Below, in pieces: positions 13,185 to 20,356 of a stretch of 25,401 nt of DNA. The stretch comes from an uncultured Eubacteriales bacterium (GTDB taxonomy: Bacteria > Bacillota > Clostridia > Christensenellales > Aristaeellaceae): positions 1-25,401 of the forward strand of contig UQNM01000035.1 of the NCBI GenBank assembly GCA_900542395.1, read 5' to 3'. Positions within the stretch are counted from its first letter, which is position 1. Each line of letters begins with the position of its first letter. Made by a program: the position numbers and the translations under genes. The notes beneath the pieces were generated by a model. That model saw only the letters and a list, made by a program, of their open reading frames with translations. It ran no database searches and was not told where the DNA came from.

Positions 13185-15596
13185 ATGAGCAAAGCCTACA
13201 ATCCCGAAGAGATTGAGCTGAAGTGGCAAAAGAAATGGGAGGACGCCCATTGCTTTGAGGCGGAAGCCAGCCATGAAAAGCCGAAATTCTACGCGCTGAT
13301 CGAGTTCCCGTATCCCTCCGGCGCGGGTCTGCACGTCGGCCATCCGCGCAGCAACACGGCGATGGATATCATCGCCCGCAAGCGCCGCATGGAGGGCTAT
13401 AACGTGCTCTTCCCGATCGGCTGGGACGCTTTCGGCCTGCCGACCGAGAACTACGCCATCAAGAACCACGTCCACCCCGCCGGGGTGACGAAGAAGAACA
13501 TCGATCACTTCCGCGAGCAGCTCAAGCGCATCGGCTTCTCCTTCGACTGGACGCGCGAGGTCAACACCACCGACCCGAACTACTTCAAGTGGACGCAGTG
13601 GATCTTCCTGCAGCTCTATAAGAAAGGGCTGGCCTATAAGACCGAAATGCCGGTCAACTGGTGCCCGAGCTGCAAGTGCGGTCTGGCCAACGAAGAGGTT
13701 GTGGCGGGCAAGTGCGAGCGCTGCGGCGCGGAGGTCATTCGCCGCGTCAAGAGCCAGTGGATGCTCAAGATCACCGCTTACGCGCAGAAGCTGCTCGACG
13801 GCCTCGACGATGTGGATTTCATCGACAAGGTGAAGGTGCAGCAGCGCAACTGGATCGGCCGCAGCGAGGGCGCGGAGGTCGATTTCGCCATCAAGGATAC
13901 CGACGAGAAGCTCCGCGTGTATACCACGCGCCCGGATACGCTCTTCGGCGCGACCTATATGGTCATCGCGCCGGAGCATGCCGCCGTCGATAAGCTCAAG
14001 GCGCGCATCGCCAACTGGGACGATGTCGTGGCCTATCGCGAGGCCGCCGCGCGCAAGAGCGATTTTGAGCGCACCGAGCTGAGCAAGGAGAAGACCGGCG
14101 TGGAGCTCAAGGGCATCAAGGCCGTCGATCCGGTTGACGGCCGCGAGATCCCGGTGTTCATCTCCGACTATGTATTGGCGACCTACGGCACGGGCGCGAT
14201 CATGGCCGTTCCGGCGCACGATACGCGCGACTGGGATTTCGCCAAGAAGTTCGGCCTGCCGATCGTCGAGGTCGTTTCGGGCGGCGAGGACGTGCAGAAG
14301 GCGGCCTATACCGACGTGGAGGAGGGCGTGCTCTGCAACAGCGGCTTCCTCAACGGGCTGAGCGTCGCGCAGGCGAAAAAGACCATCATCGACTGGCTGG
14401 TGGAACACAAGGTCGGCGAGCGCAAGGTGAATTACAAGCTGCGCGACTGGGTCTTCTCCCGCCAGCGCTACTGGGGCGAGCCGATTCCGCTGGTCAAGTG
14501 CGAGAAGTGCGGCTGGGTGCCGGTGCCGGAGGATCAGCTTCCGGTGCTGCTGCCGGAGGTGGACAACTATGAGCCGACCGATTCCGGCGAGAGCCCGCTT
14601 TCCAAGATGGAGAGCTGGGTGAACACCACTTGCCCGTGCTGCGGCGCGCCGGCCAAACGCGAGACGGATACCATGCCCCAGTGGGCGGGTTCCTCGTGGT
14701 ATTTCCTGCGCTATGCCGACCCGCACTGCGACACGGCGCTCGGGCGCTGGGACGAGCTGAAATACTGGATGCCGGTGGATTGGTACAACGGCGGCATGGA
14801 GCACACCACGCTGCACCTGCTGTATTCCCGCTTCTGGAACCTGTTCCTCTACGACATCGGCGCGATTCCGAACGCGGAGGCCTATAAAAAGCGCACCAGC
14901 CACGGCATGATCCTCGGCGCGAACGGCGAGAAGATGAGCAAATCCCGCGGCAACGTCATCAACCCGGACGACACCATCGCCGAAATCGGCGCGGATGCGT
15001 TCCGTATGTACGAGATGTTCATGGGCGCGTTCGATCAGGCGATTCCGTGGTCGACCGAGGGCGCGCGCGGCTGCCGCCGCTTCATCGAGCGCGTCTGGCG
15101 CCTGCAGGATATCCTGACGGACGAGGAGGGCGTGCGCCACGAGATGGAGGCCCCGGTCAACGCGATGATTAAGAAGGTCTCCGAGGATTACGAGCGAATG
15201 AAGTACAACACCGCCATCGCGGCGATGATGTCCTACGTCAACGAAATCTACACCCGCGGCAGCGTGACGCGCGGCGAGCTGCGCGCCCTGCTGCTGTGCC
15301 TGAACCCGGTTTCCCCGCACATGACGGAGGAGATGTGGGAGATCTGCGGCTTCGGCGAGCCGATCTATACGCAGAGCTGGCCGACCTACGACGAAAACAA
15401 GCTCATCGCGGACGAGGTGGAAATCGCCGTGCAGATCAAGGGCAAGGTGCGCGGCCGCATCATGGTGCCCGCCTCGCTGGGCAAGGACGACGGCGAGAAG
15501 CTGCTGGAGAACGAGACGGTCAAGAAGCTCGTCGGCGACGCGCAGGTGAAGAAGATCATCTTCGTGCCGGGCCGCCTGCTGAATATCGTCTGCTGA
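13185..15596 (+). CDS. leuS: Leucyl-tRNA synthetase
   Basis: Charges tRNA-Leu with leucine in the cytoplasm. The 803-residue product has the class I signature HVGH in YPSGAGLHVGHPRSN (about residue 50), the KMSKS loop (about 583-587, GEKMSKSRGNV), a zinc-type CPSC...CERC cluster in the N-terminal half, the CP1 editing domain with TTRPDTLFGATY and the VPAHDTRDWDFA stretch, the leucine-specific region with the second cysteine group (CEKCGW), and the C-terminal anticodon and tail domains ending in a VPGRLLNIV motif. The ATG at 13185 follows AAGGAGGAAG, which decides the start; earlier in-frame codons would place translation inside the T-box terminator. A 7-bp hairpin (TGCGGCC/GGCCGCA, 13154-13170) abuts the binding site. 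It is followed 48 bases later by fumC without a terminator. Confidence 0.98.
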   Translation: MSKAYNPEEIELKWQKKWEDAHCFEAEASHEKPKFYALIEFPYPSGAGLHVGHPRSNTAMDIIARKRRMEGYNVLFPIGWDAFGLPTENYAIKNHVHPAGVTKKNIDHFREQLKRIGFSFDWTREVNTTDPNYFKWTQWIFLQLYKKGLAYKTEMPVNWCPSCKCGLANEEVVAGKCERCGAEVIRRVKSQWMLKITAYAQKLLDGLDDVDFIDKVKVQQRNWIGRSEGAEVDFAIKDTDEKLRVYTTRPDTLFGATYMVIAPEHAAVDKLKARIANWDDVVAYREAAARKSDFERTELSKEKTGVELKGIKAVDPVDGREIPVFISDYVLATYGTGAIMAVPAHDTRDWDFAKKFGLPIVEVVSGGEDVQKAAYTDVEEGVLCNSGFLNGLSVAQAKKTIIDWLVEHKVGERKVNYKLRDWVFSRQRYWGEPIPLVKCEKCGWVPVPEDQLPVLLPEVDNYEPTDSGESPLSKMESWVNTTCPCCGAPAKRETDTMPQWAGSSWYFLRYADPHCDTALGRWDELKYWMPVDWYNGGMEHTTLHLLYSRFWNLFLYDIGAIPNAEAYKKRTSHGMILGANGEKMSKSRGNVINPDDTIAEIGADAFRMYEMFMGAFDQAIPWSTEGARGCRRFIERVWRLQDILTDEEGVRHEMEAPVNAMIKKVSEDYERMKYNTAIAAMMSYVNEIYTRGSVTRGELRALLLCLNPVSPHMTEEMWEICGFGEPIYTQSWPTYDENKLIADEVEIAVQIKGKVRGRIMVPASLGKDDGEKLLENETVKKLVGDAQVKKIIFVPGRLLNIVC

Positions 15597-15644
15597 CGGG
15601 AAGCGCCGGAAACCGCCCCAAATCAGCATCGGAGGAACAACGAC

Positions 15645-17024
15645 ATGGATTATCGCATTGAGCACGACACGATGGGCGAGGTTCGCGTTCCAGCGAACCG
15701 CTGCTGGGGCGCGCAGACCCAGCGCAGCCACGAAAATTTCCCGATCGGCACGGAGAAAATCCCGCAGGAGATCATCCATGCGTTCGCCGTGCTGAAAAAG
15801 GCGGCCGCGCTGGCCAACTGCAAGCTCGGCAATCTGGATGCGCGCCGCGCAAACGCGATTGCCGCCGCCTGCGATGAAATTCTGGCGGGCAAACTCGACG
15901 ACGAATTTCCGCTCGTCGTCTGGCAGACGGGCAGCGGCACGCAGAGCAACATGAACGTCAACGAGGTCGTCGCCGCGCGCGCGAACGCCCTGCTGGGCGA
16001 AAAGCTGGTGCACCCCAACGACCACGTGAACAAATCCCAAAGCTCCAACGATACCTTCCCGACGGCGATGCATATTGCGGCGCTGACGGCGGCGGAGGAT
16101 CATGTCCTGCCGGCGCTTGACGGGCTCGCGGCGACGTTTGAGCGCCTCAGCGCGGAATATGCCGACGTGATTAAAGTCGGCCGCACCCATTTGCAGGATG
16201 CGACCCCGCTGACGCTGGGGCAGGAGATCAGCGGCTGGTCGTCTTCCCTTCGCCGGGACGAGCGCATGATTCGCGGCGCGATGGAAGGCGTGCGCGAGCT
16301 GGCGCTGGGCGGCACGGCGGTCGGCACGGGGCTGAACGCCCTGCCGGCGTTCGGCGAGACCGTCGCGCAGGAGATTTCCGCGCTGACCGGCAAGCACTTT
16401 GTCACCGCGCCCAACAAGTTCCACGCGCTCACCAGCAAGGATGAGCTGGTCTATCTCCACGGCGCGTTCAAGGCGCTCGCGGCGGATCTGATGAAGATCG
16501 CCAACGACGTGCGCCTGCTGGCCTCCGGCCCGCGCTGCGGCATCGGCGAGCTGCTCATCCCGGAGAACGAGCCGGGCAGCTCCATCATGCCGGGGAAGGT
16601 CAACCCGACCCAGTGCGAGGCGATGACGATGGTGGCCGTGCAGGTGATGGCCAACGACGTGGCCGTGGGCATGGCCGCTTCGCAGGGCAATTTCGAATTG
16701 AACGTGTTCATGCCGGTCTGCATCTATAATTTCCTGCAATCCGCGCGGCTGCTGGGCGACGTGATGCGCTCCTTCGAGCTGCGCTGCGCGCGCGGCATCA
16801 AACCCAACCGCGAAAAGATTCAGGCGTATCTGGATGAATCGCTGATGCTCGTCACCGCGCTCAACCCGCATATCGGCTATGAGAACGCGGCGAAGGTGGC
16901 CAAAACGGCCTTCGCCGAGGGGATCACCCTGCGGGAAGCCGCCGTCAGGCTCGGCTTTTTGACCGCAGAGGCGTTTGACCGGATCGTTCGGCCGGAAAAA
17001 ATGGTCGGGCCAATTGAAAAGTAA
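15645..17024 (+). CDS. fumC: Class II fumarate hydratase
   Basis: Oxygen-stable, homotetrameric fumarase that interconverts fumarate and L-malate; no iron-sulfur cluster is needed. The 459-residue length is typical. Visible landmarks are the N-terminal VPANRCWGAQTQRS, TGSGTQSNMNVNEV, the SSNDTFPTAMHIAAL stretch, the catalytic histidine in GRTHLQDATPL (about residue 182), and the family signature GSSIMPGKVNP (residues 311-321) that carries the catalytic serine loop. The GTQSNMNVNEV sequence fits fumarase better than aspartase or argininosuccinate lyase. A GGAGG site (about 15631) precedes the ATG. It probably shares the leuS transcript, and is closed by a terminator directly after the stop. 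Confidence 0.96.
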   Translation: MDYRIEHDTMGEVRVPANRCWGAQTQRSHENFPIGTEKIPQEIIHAFAVLKKAAALANCKLGNLDARRANAIAAACDEILAGKLDDEFPLVVWQTGSGTQSNMNVNEVVAARANALLGEKLVHPNDHVNKSQSSNDTFPTAMHIAALTAAEDHVLPALDGLAATFERLSAEYADVIKVGRTHLQDATPLTLGQEISGWSSSLRRDERMIRGAMEGVRELALGGTAVGTGLNALPAFGETVAQEISALTGKHFVTAPNKFHALTSKDELVYLHGAFKALAADLMKIANDVRLLASGPRCGIGELLIPENEPGSSIMPGKVNPTQCEAMTMVAVQVMANDVAVGMAASQGNFELNVFMPVCIYNFLQSARLLGDVMRSFELRCARGIKPNREKIQAYLDESLMLVTALNPHIGYENAAKVAKTAFAEGITLREAAVRLGFLTAEAFDRIVRPEKMVGPIEK

Positions 17025-17032
17025 AAAAACAG

Positions 17033-17066
17033 CGGCGGCTTCCCTCAAACGGACAGCCGCCGTTTT
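17033..17066 (+). terminator. Rho-independent terminator of leuS-fumC
   Basis: CGGCGGCT (17033-17040) pairs with AGCCGCCG (17055-17062), followed by TTTT. It begins just after the fumC stop. Confidence 0.85.
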
Positions 17067-17067
17067 A

Positions 17068-17160
17068 CTCCCTCAGTCAGCTTCGCTGACAGACCTTCGG
17101 CATGGAGTTTGTCTGACTCCCGCACAGCGGGCGGCAAGCTCCATGCCCTCCAAGAGGGAG
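17068..17160. repeat. Structured intergenic repeat (palindromic, multi-hairpin)
   Basis: A non-coding stretch of about 93 bases made of nested inverted repeats: outer arms CTCCCTC (17068-17074) and GAGGGAG (17154-17160); a small hairpin GTCAGC/GCTGAC (17076-17081 and 17085-17090); a 12-bp arm pair (17099-17110 with 17136-17147, one G-T pair), which encloses CCCGC/GCGGG (17119-17123 and 17127-17131). The opening words CTCCCTCAGTCAGC followed by a GCTGAC arm resemble dispersed intergenic repeats I recall from GC-rich gut Clostridia. There is only one copy in this window, so its repeated nature is inferred. Confidence 0.6.
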
Positions 17161-17230
17161 CTCTTTGGTATAGGTAACGCCATATGAGGATAAAGCCAAC
17201 GGCAGACGGAAAGAGTCAAGGAGGAGCAGC

Positions 17231-18175
17231 ATGACGGATTGGCAGAGCGCGCTGGAAGCGGTCGCGGCGGATTACACAAGGGGAACGCTCGAAAGGGATG
17301 CGCGCGCCATCAGCGAGGCGTATCGCCTCAAGACGGGCGAGGGAAAGCGCCTGCTGACGCGCGAGAGCGAGGCGGCGGCCTACGCGCTGTCCCGGATGCC
17401 CGCGACGGTGGAGGCGGCGAGGGCGGCGCTGGCCGAGGCGCTGGAGGCGAGCGGCCTTGCGCCCCAAACGATGCTGGATTGCGGCGCGGGGACGGGCGCT
17501 GTGACGTTCGCGGCGGATTCGCTGCTGGCGCTGGAGCGGGCGACGTGCCTGGAGCGCGAGGCGGCGATGCGCGCCGTCGGCCAGCGGCTGATGGCTGAGG
17601 CCGGGGGCGTGCAGGCGCAGTGGGCGGCCTGCGATTTGACGGCGAGGGAGCCGCTGCCCCGCGCGCAGCTCGTCTGCGAGGGGTATATGCTCGGCGAGCT
17701 GGAGGCCGCCATGCGCCTGCCGGTGGCGGAAAAGCTCTGGAACGCCTGCGAGCAGATGCTCGTCCTTATCGAGCCGGGCACGCCGCAGGGCTTTGCGAAC
17801 CTGCGCGCCGTTCGGGCGCATCTGACCGCGCTGGGCGCATATGTCGCCGCGCCGTGCCCGGCGGGAAGCGAAACCTGCCCGATGACGGGGGAAAACTGGT
17901 GCCACTTCGCCGTCCGCGTCCAGCGGACGCGGCTGCACAAGGCGCTCAAGGGCGGCGACGCGCCGTTTGAAGACGAGAAATTCAGCTATCTGGCGCTGAC
18001 GCGCGAGCCGCCGGTGCATCCGTGCCGCGCGCGGCTGCTCCGCCACGCGCAGATCGCGCCGGGGCGCATCCTGCTGCCCGTCTGCGAGGCGGACGGGGAG
18101 CGGACGCTGACGGTCACAAAAAAAGACCCGCTTTGGAAGCGGGCCAGAAAGATCCGGTGGGGCGAGCGGGTTTAA
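17231..18175 (+). CDS. Rsm22/METTL17-family SAM-dependent methyltransferase-like protein
   Basis: A 314-residue protein of the small-ribosomal-subunit Rsm22 family, whose mitochondrial members (Rsm22, METTL17) help assemble the small ribosomal subunit. The Rossmann methyltransferase fold shows motif I LDCGAGTGA (about residues 82-90) and an acidic LEREAAMRAVG strand end. After the fold come four spaced cysteines: C209, C216 and C224 (in PCPAGSETCPM and NWCHF) and C265 (HPCRARLLRHAQ). This spacing matches the four-cysteine Fe-S cluster site reported for the mitochondrial proteins. The C-terminus is basic (KRARKIRWGERV), suitable for RNA binding. AAGGAGGAG (about 17218) precedes the ATG. The gene converges with, and overlaps by 4 bases, the minus-strand ECF S-component gene. 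Methyltransferase activity itself is not assured for this family. Confidence 0.85.
   Translation: MTDWQSALEAVAADYTRGTLERDARAISEAYRLKTGEGKRLLTRESEAAAYALSRMPATVEAARAALAEALEASGLAPQTMLDCGAGTGAVTFAADSLLALERATCLEREAAMRAVGQRLMAEAGGVQAQWAACDLTAREPLPRAQLVCEGYMLGELEAAMRLPVAEKLWNACEQMLVLIEPGTPQGFANLRAVRAHLTALGAYVAAPCPAGSETCPMTGENWCHFAVRVQRTRLHKALKGGDAPFEDEKFSYLALTREPPVHPCRARLLRHAQIAPGRILLPVCEADGERTLTVTKKDPLWKRARKIRWGERV
18118..18145 (-). terminator. Rho-independent terminator of the ECF S-component gene, inside the opposite CDS
   Basis: Read on the minus strand, CCCGCTT (18143 to 18137) pairs with AAGCGGG (18133 to 18127) across a 3-base loop and is followed by seven T residues (18124 to 18118). It lies within the last codons of the convergent Rsm22-like gene, which spell KKDPLWKR there. 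Confidence 0.8.
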
Positions 18176-18747
18176 TCCTTGCTGTACAGGCCGAGGCGGC
18201 GCAGCGGCTTGCGCAGCACGTTAAAGAAGATCGGCGCGACCACAAAGGCGAACGCGGCGTTGAACAGGCTGCTCGCCGCCTTGGAGAGCATCGTCGCCTG
18301 AATCGCGACGGGATCGACGTCCGCCGTGGTGAAGCGCAGCTTGATGTAGGACTTGAGCAGGTACAGCGCGGTGTAGGTCAGCGCGCCGAGGATGCTGCCG
18401 ACGATCACGCGGGCGTGATCCCTGCCCTCGAGGGTCTCCTTGCCGGCGGCCTTGTAGGCGATCAGGCCGGTGACGAGCGCGATGGCGCCCTTGTTGATGA
18501 AGGTGATGACGAACTCCATCCCGTAGCCGCCGATGATGTCAAAAATCGCGTTGCCCACACCGGCGGCGAAGAAGCCGTAGGCCGGGCCGAGAATCAGGCC
18601 GCAGAGCACGCAGACCGCGTTGCCGATGTGGATGCGGGAAGCCGGGGTGGCGATGCTGATGAAGTTGGAGACGCAGGCCAGCGCGGCCATCAGGCCGGCG
18701 GTGCAGAGCATGCGCGTTTTCTGTTCGCGGGTCGTCGTGTGAGCCAT
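18172..18747 (-). CDS. ECF transporter S component (vitamin/cofactor-binding membrane protein)
   Basis: A 191-residue hydrophobic protein with about five or six membrane helices, of the energy-coupling-factor S-component type. S components bind a vitamin or related micronutrient and dock on a shared EcfT-EcfA module encoded elsewhere. Typical features are the early helix MLCTAGLMAALACVSNFI, the glycine-rich VCVLCGLILGPAYGFFAAGVGNAI segment (landmark GLILGPAYGF), and the GKETLEGRDH cytoplasmic loop. The ATG at 18747 (minus strand) is used because AAAGAGAGG stands 8 bases ahead; the longer upstream frame would run through the promoter. The ligand cannot be told; no riboswitch I recognise is present in the short leader. 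Confidence 0.85.
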   Translation of the reverse strand: MAHTTTREQKTRMLCTAGLMAALACVSNFISIATPASRIHIGNAVCVLCGLILGPAYGFFAAGVGNAIFDIIGGYGMEFVITFINKGAIALVTGLIAYKAAGKETLEGRDHARVIVGSILGALTYTALYLLKSYIKLRFTTADVDPVAIQATMLSKAASSLFNAAFAFVVAPIFFNVLRKPLRRLGLYSKD

Positions 18748-18795
18748 AACAAAAACCTCTCTTTGCGGGCGATGCGCCCTTGATGGAATAAGGGC

Positions 18796-18834
18796 ATTAT
18801 AGCACAATCTGGCATGGCGTAAAGAGCCAGATTG
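18796..18834 (-). promoter_or_regulatory. Promoter with overlapping inverted-repeat operator for the ECF S-component gene
   Basis: On the minus strand a consensus -10 TATAAT (18801 to 18796) stands about 50 bases ahead of the start codon, with only a poor -35 (CTTTAC, 18824 to 18819, 17-base spacer). A perfect 9-bp inverted repeat, CAATCTGGC (18805-18813) and GCCAGATTG (18826-18834), brackets the -35 box, so a repressor or activator could act here. Regulator and signal are unknown. Confidence 0.6.
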
Positions 18835-18871
18835 CAAGTTTTTGACCATGCCAGTTGGCAGGCCGGGGCGG

Positions 18872-18900
18872 TTGCGCCGTTTCATGGATGATGATATAAT
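18872..18900 (+). promoter_or_regulatory. Promoter of the four-gene membrane-protein operon
   Basis: TTGCGC (18872-18877), 17-base spacer, perfect TATAAT (18895-18900), 34 bases ahead of the ATG at 18935. It is divergent from the ECF S-component promoter. Confidence 0.75.
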
Positions 18901-18934
18901 AAAAAGCAGTTTACATAAGGGGGAAAAAGAAAGG

Positions 18935-20356
18935 ATGAAAGAGAACAGGCGCGCGGCTGTCACGTGCGGCCTTATGACGCTGATGCTCTTTGCCGCTTTG
19001 GCGGTTTATATGCGCGCGCGGCTGGAATACGCGGGCACATGGGGGCAGACGCTGAGCCTTGCGGCGCTGTTTACGCTGGTCGCGGGCGGCGCGATGGCGC
19101 TTGTCGCGCGGCTGCAAAAGCCCGAGCGCGGCGCACTGCTGCTGAGCTGCACGGTGATCGCGCTGACGATGCTGGCGCGGGTCAGCATGCTCGACTATCA
19201 GACGGCGGATTACAACGCTTTTTTGAGCGGCTGGGTGAAGGTGTTCCGCGAGGGCGGCTTTTACACGCTGGGCGAAAACGTCGGCGATTACAACCTGCTG
19301 TACCAGTATGTGATGCTGATGATCGCCAAAACGCCGCTGCACGACCTGTATCTGATTAAATTCTTCACGGTGATTTTTGATTATGCCCTCGCGCTGGCGA
19401 TGATGCAGGCGGCGGGGCATTTCGCCGGAAAAAAGGCCGCGCTGCCGGTGATGCTGATCGTCTGCGCCCTGCCCACGACGCTGATCGACGGCGCATGCTG
19501 GGGGCAGTGCGACACGGTGTATGTGTTTTTAATCGTCATGAGCCTGTACTGGATGAAGACGAAGAAGCCCGTCGTCGCGGCGGTCATGCTTTCGCTGGCG
19601 TTCGCGTTCAAGCTGCAAACCATCTTCTTTTTCCCGGTCGTGCTGCTGGCGCTGATTCACGGGGAATACAAGCCGAAGCACGCGCTGGTCTTCGCGGCGA
19701 CGTATTTGGTGACGATGCTCCCGGCGCTGATCGCCGGACGCTCGTTTGCGGACGCCGTGAGCGTGTACGCCAATCAGTCGATGGGGCAGTATTACGAGCG
19801 GCTCTTTTATAACGCGCCGAACCTCTATGCGTTCTTCCCGCTGCGCGAATTTGCCAACCGGCAGGAATTTACGTGGATGCGCTATCTGTCCGGCATCGAC
19901 AGCGAGGCGTCCAGCGCGTACATCGATCAGGCGCTCACGCCGACGTACCAGAACGCGGCGCTCTACGCCTGTATTCTGCTGACGCTGCTGGTCGTCGTCT
20001 ACTGGCTGATGCACGCGAAGGAAATCACGCCGGAGATGACGCTGGATTTCGCGCTGTTCTTCGCGATTTTCCTGCCGTTTGTGATGCCGAAAATCCACGA
20101 CCGCTATTTCTTCCTGGCGGATATGCTCTCCGTGCTCTACGCCGCCCGCTATCGGGACAGGCGGTTCATGCCGCTGCTGGTGGTCAGCGCCTCGCTGATG
20201 AGCTACATGCCCTTTATCACCCGCCAGCGCCCGGTGGATATGCGGATGCTGGCGCTGATGATGCTGGCGGCGCTGGTCGTCGTCTCGCGGGATGTGCTCC
20301 GCAAGATGCGCAAAAACCGCGCGGCGCTGGCGATGAAGGGAGGCGAGGCCGCATGA
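18935..20356 (+). CDS. GT-C-type membrane glycosyltransferase (Gpi18-like mannosyltransferase family)
   Basis: A 473-residue polytopic membrane protein with about ten hydrophobic helices. The pattern fits bacterial GT-C fold glycosyltransferases related to Gpi18 (COG5542), which use a polyprenyl-phosphate sugar on the outer side of the membrane. Supporting landmarks are the acidic first outer loop DYQTADYNAFLSGWVKVF, where the catalytic aspartate of such enzymes lies, the DGACWGQCDTVY motif, AFAFKLQTIFFFPVV, and the late loop PKIHDRYFFLADML. A site AAGAAAGGATG decides the start at ATG 18935. Its stop overlaps the next gene by 4 bases. The acceptor and sugar are unknown; a role in cell-surface glycan or lipid glycosylation is inference. 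Confidence 0.75.
   Translation: MKENRRAAVTCGLMTLMLFAALAVYMRARLEYAGTWGQTLSLAALFTLVAGGAMALVARLQKPERGALLLSCTVIALTMLARVSMLDYQTADYNAFLSGWVKVFREGGFYTLGENVGDYNLLYQYVMLMIAKTPLHDLYLIKFFTVIFDYALALAMMQAAGHFAGKKAALPVMLIVCALPTTLIDGACWGQCDTVYVFLIVMSLYWMKTKKPVVAAVMLSLAFAFKLQTIFFFPVVLLALIHGEYKPKHALVFAATYLVTMLPALIAGRSFADAVSVYANQSMGQYYERLFYNAPNLYAFFPLREFANRQEFTWMRYLSGIDSEASSAYIDQALTPTYQNAALYACILLTLLVVVYWLMHAKEITPEMTLDFALFFAIFLPFVMPKIHDRYFFLADMLSVLYAARYRDRRFMPLLVVSASLMSYMPFITRQRPVDMRMLALMMLAALVVVSRDVLRKMRKNRAALAMKGGEAA

Noticed and set aside
13161..17048. A minus-strand open frame of 1295 codons opposite leuS and fumC
   Set aside because: Its translation is rich in Arg, His, Leu and Ala with no domain, and it lies opposite two certain genes; it arises from GC-rich third codon positions.
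17068..17160. A CRISPR repeat or transposon end
   Set aside because: There is no regular spacing of direct repeats, no cas gene and no transposase nearby; the structure is a single nested palindrome.
17163..17230. A promoter for the Rsm22-like gene (TTGGTA and GATAAA with an 18-base spacer)
   Set aside because: Both boxes are poor matches and the spacing is not optimal, so I do not call it.
18748..18795. A riboswitch in the ECF S-component leader
   Set aside because: The leader is only about 45 bases long with a small GCCCTT/AAGGGC hairpin; it does not match preQ1, THF or TPP patterns that I know.
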